Positions 18,184 to 27,648 of a stretch of DNA of 64,000 nt are shown here, one piece after another. Origin of the DNA: an uncultured Acidobacteriota bacterium (GTDB lineage Bacteria > Acidobacteriota > UBA6911 > CAINFC01); contig CAINFC010000082.1 in assembly GCA_903847975.1 (NCBI GenBank), forward strand, positions 16,901 through 80,900, written 5' to 3'. The position numbers were made by a program, and so were the translations under genes. The notes beneath the pieces were generated by a model, which was given only the letters and a program-made list of their open reading frames with translations, was not told the DNA's origin and did no database searches. The stretch's first letter is position 1. Each line of letters opens with the position of its first letter.

Positions 18184-18537
18184 TCATGCCTCTTCGGACT
18201 TTCGTTCTTCTTCCTTTTCCATGGTGAGCCTTTCCGCCCGGCGGGATTCATCGATAATGCGCTCGAAAAGCCGCCGTACGGCTTCATCCATCAACGGTCC
18301 CCGGTTGCTTTGCAGAACATGCCGAAGCACCTGAGCCTCCCGGTCCGGCTGGTAAAGAGCGATCTGCTGAACTCTTTTCAGCTTGCCGATCTCCAGAGCG
18401 CAGCGACAGCGTTCGTTCAGCAGCTCCACCAGGCGCTCATCCAGGGCATCAATCTTCTCTCGCCAGAAATCTATGTCCATGCCGTTCAACCAGAGATTTT
18501 TCTCGGAATTCCCATTGCGCACCAAGTATTCGGACAC
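18184..18537 (-). CDS. Chorismate mutase (AroQ/type II)
   Basis: Converts chorismate to prephenate for Phe and Tyr synthesis. The 117-residue all-helical protein contains 'REKIDALDERLVELLNERC', the first helix of the AroQ fold with its conserved Arg, followed by 'EIGKLKR' and a 'PDREAQVL' segment leading to the third helix. A GTG start is used; an internal ATG (Met20) is possible because the first 20 residues lie outside the domain. It is the first gene of a two-gene unit with the DAHP-synthase-like protein. Confidence 0.85.
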   Translation of the reverse strand: MSEYLVRNGNSEKNLWLNGMDIDFWREKIDALDERLVELLNERCRCALEIGKLKRVQQIALYQPDREAQVLRHVLQSNRGPLMDEAVRRLFERIIDESRRAERLTMEKEEERKSEEA

Positions 18538-18696
18538 TCACCATCATGGCAAATGTCGCCAGGCTTGTCAATAGAGGGATAGAGTCCGCTCAAAGAGCAG
18601 GCGGCAAATCCAAAACGGGAGGCGGATCTAAAGTTATTCCGACAGGAGCCGATAAAATGGTGTGTTAAAAAGAGCCAAGTACCAGGGAAACAAAAA

Positions 18697-18933
18697 GTGA
18701 TTGATCCTCCTTTTAAAGAATGGGAAGAGCGCCTGCAGATGCTTTTGCAGGCCTTGTGGATCAGCCGCCAGCTTCGCCAGGATGCCTCCTGTTTGCAGCA
18801 GGCCGGGATGGATCCCCAGCGGATTCGGCTTCTTTTTCAAAAGGCGGAGTCCTTTGAAGCCCAGGGGGAGGTTCTCCTGCGTCCCTTCCCCCGAAAAAGG
18901 TGGAATTCCTTTCCTACCTATTTCTGGAATTAG
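18697..18933 (+). CDS. Small hypothetical protein
   Basis: A 78-residue frame with a GTG start about 8 nt after CAGGGA. The predicted product is helical and charged ('EWEERLQMLLQALWISRQL', then 'PQRIRLLFQKAESF') with a Trp/Phe-rich tail. It matches no family I recognise. It occupies the 420-bp space between divergent chorismate mutase and convergent ispF, and its composition looks more protein-like than the frames overlapping it. Confidence 0.4.
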   Translation: MIDPPFKEWEERLQMLLQALWISRQLRQDASCLQQAGMDPQRIRLLFQKAESFEAQGEVLLRPFPRKRWNSFPTYFWN

Positions 18934-18958
18934 CCAGCCGCGGCCAGGCAGGTAGGAA

Positions 18959-19456
18959 TCACAACGGCTGGGGTTCAATCCGCTGCCGCTTCCGAACCAA
19001 GGCAATCGCCTGGCAGGCGATGGCTTCCTCCCGTCCGATCGCATCCATTTTTTCGTTGGTTCCCGCTTTCACGCTCACCTGGTCGGGGGATATCTGCAGC
19101 GCGGAGGCAATATTCTCGCGCATGGAGAGAAGGAATGGGGCAAGCCGGGGTTTTTCCGCCAGAATGGTGGAATCCACATTGACAACCTCCCAACCGGCGG
19201 AGGCCAGCAGATCCCGAATGCGCCGCAGAAAATAAAGGCTGCAGGTTCCCCGCCAGCAGGGGTCGTTGTCCGGGAAGTGCTTGCCGATATCGCCTTGCGC
19301 GGCAGCACCCAGGAGGGCATCGCAAACGGCATGGACCAGGGCATCGGCATCGGAATGGCCCAACAGTCCCGTGGGATGGGCGATTTCCACCCCGCCCAGG
19401 ATCAGCTTGCGGCCGGGAACCAGGCGATGGATATCATACCCCTGTCCGATTCTCAT
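18959..19456 (-). CDS. ispF: 2-C-methyl-D-erythritol 2,4-cyclodiphosphate synthase
   Basis: Fifth step of the non-mevalonate isoprenoid pathway: cyclises CDP-methylerythritol 2-phosphate with loss of CMP. The 165-residue product begins 'MRIGQGYDIHRL' (zinc ligands Asp8 and His10), has 'GLLGHSDADALVHA' with the third ligand His, and 'DIGKHFPDND'. I placed the start 3 nt after the ispD stop; an ATG four codons earlier would overlap ispD. It closes the yacL-ispD-ispF operon. Confidence 0.95.
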   Translation of the reverse strand: MRIGQGYDIHRLVPGRKLILGGVEIAHPTGLLGHSDADALVHAVCDALLGAAAQGDIGKHFPDNDPCWRGTCSLYFLRRIRDLLASAGWEVVNVDSTILAEKPRLAPFLLSMRENIASALQISPDQVSVKAGTNEKMDAIGREEAIACQAIALVRKRQRIEPQPL

Positions 19457-19458
19457 CG

Positions 19459-20169
19459 CTATTTCCATCGGGGATGAGCCAGAAGCCATCGGGCCCAAAC
19501 CATATCGCTGGGCACGGTTATTTTCAGGTTTCGCCGGGATCCGGGAACCACGGCAACCGGCCTGCCCAGGCGCTCGACCAGAGAAGCCTCATCCGTTCCC
19601 TGAAAGCCCTCGGATTCCGCTTTTTGCAGCGCTTCCTCGAGAACGGTTCGACGGAAAACCTGCGGGGTCTGCACCGCCGCGATGCATTCCCGGGGGATAG
19701 TCTCCGCGATCAGGTCGGAGCCAGGCTGCCTGCGCTTCAGCGTGTCCGTCAAGGGGAGACCGGGAATGGCCGCCCCGGTCTCCCCGGCCCGGCGAAGCAG
19801 GGAAAGGAAAAGGGGCCGGTCCAGGAGGGGCCGCGCGGCGTCATGCACCGCCACCCACTGGCACTGCGCAGCCATCCCGGCGAAGGCATTGGCCACCGAG
19901 GCCTGGCGGGATTCCCCTCCCTGCAGCCAGCAGATCCCGCCCTCGGGCAGCGAAAAACGGCGGGTCCAGGCCGAAAAGCCTTTGGCGGCGGAAGGTGGGA
20001 GAGCTACCACAATCTGTGACACCTCCGGCTGCCGGCTGAAAAAGCGGAGGCTGTGAATCAGCACAGGAATGCCTGCCAGGGGAAGAAACTGCTTCGGCCG
20101 GGTCCCGCCAAAGCGCGACCCGGCCCCTGCCGCGGGGATGATGACCCCCACCGCTTTCCCGGTTTTCAC
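19459..20169 (-). CDS. ispD: 2-C-methyl-D-erythritol 4-phosphate cytidylyltransferase
   Basis: Third step of the non-mevalonate pathway: couples CTP to methylerythritol 4-phosphate. A 236-residue enzyme with the nucleotide-binding signature '[20 protein letters not shown]' near the N-terminus, '[16 protein letters not shown]' (metal-binding Asp) in the middle and '[15 protein letters not shown]' near the C-terminus. The GTG start overlaps the yacL stop by 4 nt (GTGA). Confidence 0.95.
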   Translation of the reverse strand: MKTGKAVGVIIPAAGAGSRFGGTRPKQFLPLAGIPVLIHSLRFFSRQPEVSQIVVALPPSAAKGFSAWTRRFSLPEGGICWLQGGESRQASVANAFAGMAAQCQWVAVHDAARPLLDRPLFLSLLRRAGETGAAIPGLPLTDTLKRRQPGSDLIAETIPRECIAAVQTPQVFRRTVLEEALQKAESEGFQGTDEASLVERLGRPVAVVPGSRRNLKITVPSDMVWARWLLAHPRWK

Positions 20170-21236
20170 GCTGTCTTGCCTTGTGCTTTGAATGACCGTT
20201 CCGGAACGGCGCGCTGGTCGCTGCGCTCGTTGTCTCCCGGATCGAGTGCGGATTCATCAAAGCGCCCGAAAATCATTTTACCGGCCGTGGTTTGCAGCAC
20301 GCTGGTCACAGCAACGGCCACATTTTTGCCGATCATCTTCCGGGCGTTATCGACCACTACCATGGTTCCGTCATCCAGGTAGGCAATTCCCTGGTTGGGC
20401 TCCTTCCCTTCTTTCAGGATGAACACCTTCATCAGCTCGCCCGGCAGAACCACCGGCTTTAAAGTATTGGCCAGCTCGTTGATATTGAGCACTTCCACTC
20501 CACGCAGCTGGGCCACTTTATTGAGGTTGAAATCGTTGGTTACGATTTTCCCTCCGATTTTCTTGGCCAGCTCGATAAGCTTCAGATCCACTTCGCGAAT
20601 GTCAGGGAAATCCGTTTCAATGATATCCACGGTACTGCTGGTCTTCTTCTGAATTCTCTGAAGGATGTCCAGCCCCCGGCGCCCGCGGTTCCGCTTGATG
20701 GAATCCGTCGAGTCGGCTACCTGTTGCAACTCGCGCAGCACAAACTGCGGAACGACCAGCACTCCCTCCAGAAACCCGGTGTCCAGAATATCCGCGATCC
20801 GGCCGTCGATAATAACACTGGTGTCCAAAATCTTATGAAAGCGTCGACTATTGCTTTTATCCAATAAAAAGAGACCTTCCAGCGCAGAGACATCCAGGAA
20901 TTGGCCTTTCTGGGCTCCCACTACCAGCCCCACGTAGGTCATCAGTATCAGAACGGACATCTGTATAAATTGGGCCGTTACGGGCTCCAGCGCCATGCGC
21001 GATATGACCTGACTGATCAGGCTCGCCCCGATGATTCCGCCGATGGATCCCAGAGCGGATCCGATCAGGGTTTTAACGGAAAGAGTGCTGACGCGGATTT
21101 CCCCCAGAACAATGGCTAGACCGGTCATCAAACCGGCAATCAGACTGTTCCCGGGGCTCAGATGAAACGGCTGAATAATCAGGCCGCAAAAACCCAGGAT
21201 AATCACCATCATCAGACGAATGAGCCATGTCCCCAT
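20166..21236 (-). CDS. YacL-like membrane PIN/TRAM-domain protein
   Basis: A 356-residue protein: four N-terminal membrane helices (residues 1-115), a PIN-type nuclease fold (about 138-255, '[16 protein letters not shown]' and '[12 protein letters not shown]' supplying conserved acidic residues) and a C-terminal TRAM RNA-binding domain (about 265-330). It matches the YacL/YcfI family, also next to ispD-ispF in Firmicutes; its RNA target is not known. The start follows AAGGAGG by about 10 nt. Confidence 0.88.
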   Translation of the reverse strand: MGTWLIRLMMVIILGFCGLIIQPFHLSPGNSLIAGLMTGLAIVLGEIRVSTLSVKTLIGSALGSIGGIIGASLISQVISRMALEPVTAQFIQMSVLILMTYVGLVVGAQKGQFLDVSALEGLFLLDKSNSRRFHKILDTSVIIDGRIADILDTGFLEGVLVVPQFVLRELQQVADSTDSIKRNRGRRGLDILQRIQKKTSSTVDIIETDFPDIREVDLKLIELAKKIGGKIVTNDFNLNKVAQLRGVEVLNINELANTLKPVVLPGELMKVFILKEGKEPNQGIAYLDDGTMVVVDNARKMIGKNVAVAVTSVLQTTAGKMIFGRFDESALDPGDNERSDQRAVPERSFKAQGKTA

Positions 21237-21272
21237 ATCGTCCTCACCTCCTTTCTTACCCGTTAAGGGATA

Positions 21273-21324
21273 TCTCTAACGTCTAGAGAATTGTTATTTT
21301 ATTGTATCCCGAAAAAATAAACAA
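21273..21324 (-). promoter_or_regulatory. Candidate promoter and small inverted repeat upstream of yacL-ispD-ispF
   Basis: On the minus strand TTGTTT (21324-21319), a 17-nt spacer and TAAAAT (21301-21296) form a good promoter match. A 6-bp inverted repeat (TCTCTA at 21273-21278 and TAGAGA at 21284-21289) lies where transcription should begin and could be an operator. Confidence 0.5.
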
Positions 21325-21344
21325 CGTTCTTTTGGTGGCCTGGA

Positions 21345-22628
21345 TCACGAGCCCGGCCCGTGGCTTGCCAGGTCCGGATGGAACCCGTAGATCCGGACAA
21401 TCCGAGGGCTCAATGCCGTCAGAATTTCATAGGGAATCGTTTGGAGCCGTTCGGCAAGATCCCCGGCATCGGCCGAAGCCGATCCTTTTCCGCCGAAAAG
21501 GACCACTTCCTCCCCGGCGGCCACACCGGGAATCGCGCTGACATCCGCCGTGATGGTATCCATGCTGACGCGGCCAACCACAGGAGCCGCAAGGTCCCGG
21601 ACAAAAATCCGTCCGCAATTGGACCACGAACGGGAAAAACCGTCTCCATAGCCGACAGGGATGACTGCAATCCGCAAGTCTTTATCTGCCACAAAAGTGC
21701 CGCCATATCCAACCGCTTGACCCGCTTTGACCTCCTTGACCATGGTGATCCGGCTTTTCAGCGAGAGAGCCGGGCGCAGCCTCCCCTGTCCGTTTTTCCC
21801 CTTGGGATCATACCCGTAAAGAGAAATGCCGGGCCGGACCAGGCTGAAGTGCGATTCCTTCCAGTAAAGAACTCCGGCGCTGTTGGCCAGGTGAACCCAG
21901 CGGGGCGCAAGTCCGAAGTCTGACAGCGCGGCCAAAGCGCTCCGGAAAAGATCGATCTGCCGCCGGGTTGGTCCGGATTCATCGGAATCGGCACAGGCCA
22001 GATGGCTGAACACCCCTTCACACCGTACCGCAGGGGAAAACCGGCGCGCCGCTCCCAGAAAGTCGCCCAGTTCCCCGCCCGGCAGGCCCAGGCGATGCAT
22101 GCCTGTGTCCAGCTTGAGATGGTAGGAACCCGGCTTTCCTCTCCGCGCGCATTCTTCAGCAAGCCGGATCAGCGCCTCCGTGGCGCTGACCGACGGGATC
22201 AGATCCGCCTGCAGGGCGGCTGCCTCCTGTCCCGGCCAGAGCCCGTTCAGGATCAGGACAGGCTTTTTGACTCCTGCCTTCCGCAGAAGCAGCCCCTCTT
22301 CCAGGATAGCTACGGCGAACATTTCCACTCGCGGCTGAAGGAAGCGGGATACAGGGACCATTCCGTGGCCATAGGCGTTATCCTTGACTACCGCCGCCAA
22401 ACTGCAGTTTTCGGGCAGAAAGGACTTCAAAACTCCCAGATTCCACTCCAGCGAAGACCAGTCCACCTCGATCCAGGTAGGACGAAATCCCTGCGGCCAG
22501 GTGGCGGGCCGGGGACGGTCCAGAACCGCCCAGGGGGCAAGCCACCGGTTACAACGGCTGCTCGAACGGATGCGTCCGTTTGCATTCCGCGGCAGCATGG
22601 ACGAATGTTTCATTTCATCGTTTTTCAC
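21345..22628 (-). CDS. alr: Alanine racemase
   Basis: Interconverts L- and D-alanine for peptidoglycan. PLP-dependent fold III: the PLP lysine is Lys82 in 'VVKDNAYGHG', and the second catalytic base Tyr lies in 'VGYGDGFSRSW'. At 427 residues it is about 45 longer than usual, because of a basic, low-complexity N-terminus before 'RPTWIEVDWSSL'. The GTG used overlaps the epimerase stop (GTGA); an ATG at 22613 or later would shorten it. Confidence 0.92.
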   Translation of the reverse strand: MKNDEMKHSSMLPRNANGRIRSSSRCNRWLAPWAVLDRPRPATWPQGFRPTWIEVDWSSLEWNLGVLKSFLPENCSLAAVVKDNAYGHGMVPVSRFLQPRVEMFAVAILEEGLLLRKAGVKKPVLILNGLWPGQEAAALQADLIPSVSATEALIRLAEECARRGKPGSYHLKLDTGMHRLGLPGGELGDFLGAARRFSPAVRCEGVFSHLACADSDESGPTRRQIDLFRSALAALSDFGLAPRWVHLANSAGVLYWKESHFSLVRPGISLYGYDPKGKNGQGRLRPALSLKSRITMVKEVKAGQAVGYGGTFVADKDLRIAVIPVGYGDGFSRSWSNCGRIFVRDLAAPVVGRVSMDTITADVSAIPGVAAGEEVVLFGGKGSASADAGDLAERLQTIPYEILTALSPRIVRIYGFHPDLASHGPGS

Positions 22629-23602
22629 TGCCCGGCATCCGGTCGGGTCCGCTCGAACTCAATCACCCGCTTCAGGATCTGGTCCAGGCTCAGGGAATTC
22701 CGGTAGCGGATCACGGACTTCAGCTTGCCGATGTTGGGCACGCGACGCTGCATGTCTTCGAAGCCCTCCATGTAAGCCTGATCCAGGGGAATGCACTGGA
22801 TGTCCGAGGCGCTGCCCGTCAGGCGCTTCACGCGCTGGGCCAGCTCCAGAATGGAAACTTCCTGCTCTCCGCCAATATTGAAGATCTGTCCTTCCGCCCG
22901 AGGCTCGAAAAGAAGCCGGACGATCGCCGGAGCCACATCGCCCACGAAAGTAAACGTTCGTGTCTGGGAGCCGTCCCCGTAGACCGTGATCGTCTCGCCG
23001 CGCAGGGCCTGGCGCACAAATCGGGGAATAACCATGCCGTAGCGGCCCGTCTGGCGGGGGCCTACCGTATTGAAAAACCGGCCGATCACCACGGGCAGCC
23101 CGGTGGTTCGATGATAGGCCAGAGCGAAGAACTCGTCCATGGCTTTGGAACCGGCGTAACTCCAGCGCGAGATAGTGGTCGACCCGTAGATACGGTCATC
23201 CTCCTCGCGGAGCGGCACCGCGGAGTTCCGCCCGTACACTTCGGATGTGGAGGCGATAAAGATCTTTTTTCGGAAGCGATTGGCATATTCCAGCACGATT
23301 TCCGTACCCTGGATATTGGTGTGCAGGGATTCCAGAGGTTTATCCACGATCAGCTGCACACCGACCGCCGCCGCCAGGTGGACCACGCTTTCGCAGGTAG
23401 CCGTCAGCTCCAGCACCACGTTTCTCTGCAGAACGGAGCCCCGGACGAAATGGAAATGACGGTGGTTCTGAATCGACTGCAGGTTGGACAGGGACCCGGT
23501 GCTCAGGTTGTCCAGGCCGTAGACCTCATGCCCTTCCGCCACAAGCTCTTCACAAAGATAAGAACCGATAAACCCCGCTGCTCCCGTAACCAAAACTCGC
23601 AC
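22625..23602 (-). CDS. NAD-dependent sugar epimerase/dehydratase (extended SDR)
   Basis: A 325-residue nucleotide-sugar enzyme with the NAD motif 'GAAGFIGS' at residues 7-14, the catalytic Ser in 'ASTSEVYG' and the YxxxK pair in 'SYAGSKAMDE'. 'FFNTVGPRQTGRYGMVIPRF' is typical of UDP-glucuronate decarboxylase/UDP-glucose 4-epimerase-like members, so it may make a UDP-sugar for surface glycans. I use a GTG at 23602 with GAGG upstream; the reading frame extends further but that part lacks domain similarity. Divergent from ntrY-like, and coupled to alr. Confidence 0.85.
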   Translation of the reverse strand: MRVLVTGAAGFIGSYLCEELVAEGHEVYGLDNLSTGSLSNLQSIQNHRHFHFVRGSVLQRNVVLELTATCESVVHLAAAVGVQLIVDKPLESLHTNIQGTEIVLEYANRFRKKIFIASTSEVYGRNSAVPLREEDDRIYGSTTISRWSYAGSKAMDEFFALAYHRTTGLPVVIGRFFNTVGPRQTGRYGMVIPRFVRQALRGETITVYGDGSQTRTFTFVGDVAPAIVRLLFEPRAEGQIFNIGGEQEVSILELAQRVKRLTGSASDIQCIPLDQAYMEGFEDMQRRVPNIGKLKSVIRYRNSLSLDQILKRVIEFERTRPDAGQ

Positions 23603-23706
23603 CGCACACCTCACAGAATTTGTATTAAAATGAAACCGGTTAACCGAAAGTATATCTGCCCGGCAGCGGGCAAGCAACCTCAGCAAGGAAAACAGCCTTA
23701 TTTTTT

Positions 23707-25992
23707 ATGGGAAATACAGATTCAGGCGGCCCGCTTTCCGCGGGACGATCCGCCGGCCTTTCCTTCAAAATCGGCTTCGGGCTGCTGATCTTTTTTCTGC
23801 TCTCCCTGATCGGCACGCAGCTTTTTCTCAGGCAGACCTCGGTGGGATCCGAGCGTTTCCTCCCGGGGACCATGCTGCTGATGTACCTGACCCTGCTGGT
23901 TGTGGTCTTCGTCTTGATCCTGCTCCTGCTGCTGACGCGGCAGGTCGTCAAAATGTACTTCGAAAGCCGCCAGCACCTTCCGGGGACCAAATTCAAAGTA
24001 AGGCTTCTGGTTGCTTTCGGAGCTCTGTCCCTCATGCCGGCGCTGCTGCAGATGTTTCTTGCCTACAGCCTGATCAGCCGAAGCATCGACCGCTGGTTCA
24101 GCGCCCCTGCGGAACAGATGCTGGTCTATGCCGATTCTCTGGCCGCCAGTTTTTACCAGGAAATGATGGCCCGCCTGGAAAGGCAGTCCCGGTTTCTGGC
24201 AAACCAGGTCGCCGAAGGATTGAAGCGAGAATCCAGGCAGGACGGCGCCTGGTCCGACTGGGAGCGCTTTCTGCTGCCCTACCGGGAGTTCTTTTCCGGC
24301 GACACGGTGCTCCTGGTTCTGTCCCGCGACTGGCAACCGGACCCCTCCCGGCCCTGGAATTCCCTGCCCGAGGACTTGAAAAAAGCGATCGGCGCCGGCT
24401 TCGACGGGGAGAGCACCGCCCACCTGAAAAAATCCACCGCTCAGGATGTGGTCCTGTGCGCTTCGCCGGTTTTTTCCGCCACGCGATCCGTAGCGGGAGT
24501 CCTGCTTTGGGAGCACATCATTCCCCAAAGCATTTCCTTCAAGGCCTACAGCGTGAAGGAAGCCTACCAGAAATACATGGCCCTGCGGGAGCGCCAGCGC
24601 GAGTACCGCTGGATGTATATGCTCATTCTGGCCCTGGCCACCCTGGTGATCCTGTTCGGATTTTCCTGGTTCGCCGTTTATGTGGCCAAGCGCATCACCC
24701 TTCCCATTCAAGCCCTGGCGGAGGGTGCGGTTCAGGTGGCCAACGGGGATCTGAGCTACCGCGTCCGTTGCGAAACCTCGGATGAGCTGCAGCGCCTGGT
24801 GGACTCCTTCAACCGCATGACCGAGGACCTGCAGGAAAACCGGCGTCAGATCGAGTCCGCCTATGCACAGCTGGACGAGCGCCGGCGCTATATTGAAACC
24901 CTTCTGGAGCACATACCCTCCGGGGTCATCTCCACCGATGCCGCCCTGCAGGTAACCACCGTCAACCACGCCGCCTCGGAGCTGTTGCACATTCCGCGGG
25001 AGGGTTCGGCAGGTAAATCCCTGCAAAGCGTGCTCGACCCGCTTCTGTACAGCTCCTGCAAGGCCCTGGCGGAACGGGCCGACTACACTGGGCAATGTAC
25101 CGGCGAAACCGAATGGCTGGACGGGCAGAGCAAGCGGAACCTGGCCATCGCCGCCGCCCGGCTGGATGACCCGGAAGGGAAGATGAGCGGCATCATTCTG
25201 CTGGTGGATGATTTCACCGAACTGATCCGGGCCGAAAAAATGGCTGCCTGGCAGGAGGTGGCCAGACGCCTGGCCCACGAGTTTAAAAATCCGCTGACTC
25301 CGATTCAGCTGCAGGCGGAAATCATCGGACGCCAGGCCCGGCGCTGTCTGTCCCCGGCCGAACCGTCCCTGCTGCCGGCCGCGCCGCCACCGGAAGAGGA
25401 AAGGAAACAGATCGGGGGGATTCTGGAAAAGGGTACCGGCATCATCCTGCAGGAAGTGCGCACTCTGACCCGGCTGGTCAATGAGTTCCGCCAATTCGCC
25501 CAGATGCCCGTCTCCAACCCGTTGCCCAGCGATCTGCACGCCATCCTCCAGGCCGCGCTGCTTACCTTCGAGGGGCGGTGGGACGACATTGTTGTGGAAA
25601 AGAAGCTGGATGCCGGCCTGCCAACCCTGATGCTGGATCCGGACCAGATCAAGCGGGCGCTGGTCAATCTGGTTGAAAACGCGCTGACGGCGCTGGCGGA
25701 TATCGAGGGGACTAGAAATCTTACTTTTCTGACGAAACACGAGCCCGGCTACCGCCGGGTCCTCCTGGAGATTGCCGACACCGGATGCGGCATTCAGAAG
25801 GCAGACCAGGAAAACCTTTTCCTTCCCTATTTTTCGCGCACCCGCAAAGGGACCGGACTGGGTCTGGCCATCGTCAAGCAGATCATCGACGAGCACCATG
25901 GCAGCATACGGCTGCTTCCCAACCATCCTCGGGGAGCCCGGGCCATCCTTCATTTCCCGGTTCACCCCCCGCAGGGGGCCGACGGGGTATGA
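23707..25992 (+). CDS. NtrY-like sensor histidine kinase
   Basis: A 761-residue membrane kinase. Three helices in the first 120 residues and a fourth near 310-330 flank a periplasmic sensor region; these lead to HAMP (about 330-385), PAS (395-510), the His524 phosphoacceptor in 'ARRLAHEFKNPLTPIQ' and a HATPase domain with 'NLVENALTAL', 'DTGCGI' and 'KGTGLGLAI'. The 'RRLAHEFKNPLTPIQL' box and the N-terminal topology are those of NtrY, which works with NtrX on nitrogen, redox or envelope signals. The cognate regulator gene begins 15 nt downstream. Confidence 0.92.
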   Translation: MGNTDSGGPLSAGRSAGLSFKIGFGLLIFFLLSLIGTQLFLRQTSVGSERFLPGTMLLMYLTLLVVVFVLILLLLLTRQVVKMYFESRQHLPGTKFKVRLLVAFGALSLMPALLQMFLAYSLISRSIDRWFSAPAEQMLVYADSLAASFYQEMMARLERQSRFLANQVAEGLKRESRQDGAWSDWERFLLPYREFFSGDTVLLVLSRDWQPDPSRPWNSLPEDLKKAIGAGFDGESTAHLKKSTAQDVVLCASPVFSATRSVAGVLLWEHIIPQSISFKAYSVKEAYQKYMALRERQREYRWMYMLILALATLVILFGFSWFAVYVAKRITLPIQALAEGAVQVANGDLSYRVRCETSDELQRLVDSFNRMTEDLQENRRQIESAYAQLDERRRYIETLLEHIPSGVISTDAALQVTTVNHAASELLHIPREGSAGKSLQSVLDPLLYSSCKALAERADYTGQCTGETEWLDGQSKRNLAIAAARLDDPEGKMSGIILLVDDFTELIRAEKMAAWQEVARRLAHEFKNPLTPIQLQAEIIGRQARRCLSPAEPSLLPAAPPPEEERKQIGGILEKGTGIILQEVRTLTRLVNEFRQFAQMPVSNPLPSDLHAILQAALLTFEGRWDDIVVEKKLDAGLPTLMLDPDQIKRALVNLVENALTALADIEGTRNLTFLTKHEPGYRRVLLEIADTGCGIQKADQENLFLPYFSRTRKGTGLGLAIVKQIIDEHHGSIRLLPNHPRGARAILHFPVHPPQGADGV

Positions 25993-26007
25993 TAATATTC
26001 CGAGACT

Positions 26008-27378
26008 ATGAGACCGTCGATCCTGATTATCGATGACGAACAGAACATCTGCCAGTCCTTGCTGGGTATCCTGGAGCCGGAAGGATACGAGACGCTCGCG
26101 GTTTCCAGCGGAGAGGATGGACTGGAAGCCCTGGCCCGGCGCCGGTTTGACCTGGCTCTCCTGGATATCATGCTTCCGGGGATTGACGGACTGGAAACCC
26201 TGTCCCGGGTCAAGGCTATTCGCCCCAACTGCCAGGTGATCATCATTTCCGGGCACGGAACCATCGAGACCGCCGTGCGGGCCACCAAGCTGGGGGCCTT
26301 CGATTTCATGGAAAAACCTTTATCCATGGAAAAAACCCTGTTGGTGGTCAAGAACGCCCTGCACCGGAAAAAGCTGGAAGAGGAGAACCTTCAGCTGCGC
26401 GAAGAGATGGAAAAGGGCTGTGTGATGATAGGGGATTCCATTCCGATGCAGGCCCTCCGGCAGCAGATCGACTTTGCCGCTCCCACGGACGCCAGGATTC
26501 TGATTTTCGGGGAGAACGGCACGGGAAAAGAGCTGGTAGCTCGTTTGCTGCATTACCGGAGCCAACGGCGCCAGAACCGTTTCGTCGCGGTTAACTGTGC
26601 CGCCATACCCGAGGAGCTGATCGAAAGCGAGCTGTTCGGTCATGTCAAGGGCTCCTTCACCGGAGCCAACGAAGACAAGGACGGAAAATTTGTCCTGGCG
26701 GACGGCGGCACCCTGTTCCTGGACGAGGTCGGCGACATGAGCCTGCGGACGCAGTCCAAGATTTTACGCGTGCTGGAAGAGCTGCAAATCGAAGCCGTCG
26801 GCGGAAAAGCCTCTCAGAAAGTGGACGTGCGGGTCATCTCCGCCACCAACAAGAATCTGGACGACGAGATTGAAAAGGGAAACTTCCGGGAGGACCTCCT
26901 GTATCGCCTGGAGGTCATTCCATTCCTGGTCCCCCCGCTGCGGGAGCGGACGGAGGACATCGAAACCCTGGCCGGCTTTTTCGCCCGCGAGTTCTGCGAA
27001 AAGTACGGCAAGCCGCATATCCGCTTCACCCCCCAGGCCATGGAAGCCCTGCAGCAGTACTCCTGGCCCGGAAACGTCCGCGAGCTGAGGAACCTTATCG
27101 AGCGGGTGGTGATCATGGTTCCGAGAACCACCATCGACCTTTCCGACCTGCCGCCCTACACCCTGCAAAGCGCAACGGCACCCTCCGCGGCGGAAGCGGA
27201 AGGAGAGGAAAGCCTGAAAACCGCCCGGGAAGGGTTCGAGCGCGAATTCATCCTGCGCCGCATCCGGGAGTGCGGAGGCAATATTTCCGGTGCGGCGCGC
27301 AGCCTGGGAATCGAGCGCAGCTACCTCTACGAAAAGATGCGGCGCCTGGATATTCCCATCCCCAAAAAGGAAAGCTGA
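26008..27378 (+). CDS. NtrX/NtrC-family sigma-54 response regulator
   Basis: A 456-residue regulator: receiver (residues 4-118, phosphoacceptor Asp53), AAA+ domain (about 140-375, Walker A 'GENGTGKE', Walker B 'GGTLFLDEVGD') and Fis-type helix-turn-helix at the C-terminus ('NISGAARSLGIERSYLYEK'). The sigma-54-contacting loop reads GSFTGA instead of GAFTGA, a conservative change also met in some NtrX proteins. Spacing of 15 nt from the kinase gene supports a single unit. Confidence 0.93.
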   Translation: MRPSILIIDDEQNICQSLLGILEPEGYETLAVSSGEDGLEALARRRFDLALLDIMLPGIDGLETLSRVKAIRPNCQVIIISGHGTIETAVRATKLGAFDFMEKPLSMEKTLLVVKNALHRKKLEEENLQLREEMEKGCVMIGDSIPMQALRQQIDFAAPTDARILIFGENGTGKELVARLLHYRSQRRQNRFVAVNCAAIPEELIESELFGHVKGSFTGANEDKDGKFVLADGGTLFLDEVGDMSLRTQSKILRVLEELQIEAVGGKASQKVDVRVISATNKNLDDEIEKGNFREDLLYRLEVIPFLVPPLRERTEDIETLAGFFAREFCEKYGKPHIRFTPQAMEALQQYSWPGNVRELRNLIERVVIMVPRTTIDLSDLPPYTLQSATAPSAAEAEGEESLKTAREGFEREFILRRIRECGGNISGAARSLGIERSYLYEKMRRLDIPIPKKES

Positions 27379-27394
27379 TTCTTACCTGTTTTTC

Positions 27395-27416
27395 AGAAGT
27401 CATTATTATGACTTCT
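27395..27416 (+). terminator. Candidate terminator after the NtrY/NtrX genes
   Basis: A perfect 9-bp stem (AGAAGTCAT and ATGACTTCT) with a 4-nt loop starts 17 nt after the stop codon. A run of six T residues begins about 14 nt beyond the stem, farther than in a classic intrinsic terminator, so the call is tentative. Confidence 0.45.
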
Positions 27417-27544
27417 CAGAACTCATACGATTTTTTCAATTCAGTTCCGGGTCGATTCCGCCCTTTTGGCGAGGTCATCCTTCCCGACAAGCAGGTAAAA
27501 AGTCCCTCTTCCCTTCCGAAATGCACAGTCAGCTTCTTTTTCCC

Positions 27545-27608
27545 TTCCCGTTCTTCCCGTCTCCCTGTGAAAAGACCGGGCTCACAGGAAGAAAGGAAGA
27601 GCGGGGAA
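27545..27608. repeat. Dispersed inverted repeat, copy 3
   Basis: Arms at 27545-27570 and 27582-27608 follow the family pattern (TTCCCGTTCTTCCCGTCTCC then CTGTGA; TCACAGGAAGAAAGGAAGAG then CGGGGAA), with an 11-nt loop. It lies between the convergent ntrX-like and PBP4 genes. Confidence 0.8.
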
Positions 27609-27648
27609 AAATCGGTAAGAGCTGTGGGTGGAACTTTTTGCCGTGGCG

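Noticed and set aside
18538..18696. tRNA-like or small RNA in the gap next to chorismate mutase
   Set aside because: No acceptor-stem pairing and no T-loop motif was found; the segment has only weak local pairing.
23722..26256. 844-residue open frame antisense to the NtrY-like kinase
   Set aside because: The opposite strand encodes a kinase with all expected motifs. The antisense product is low-complexity, Gln/Gly/Arg-rich and matches nothing.
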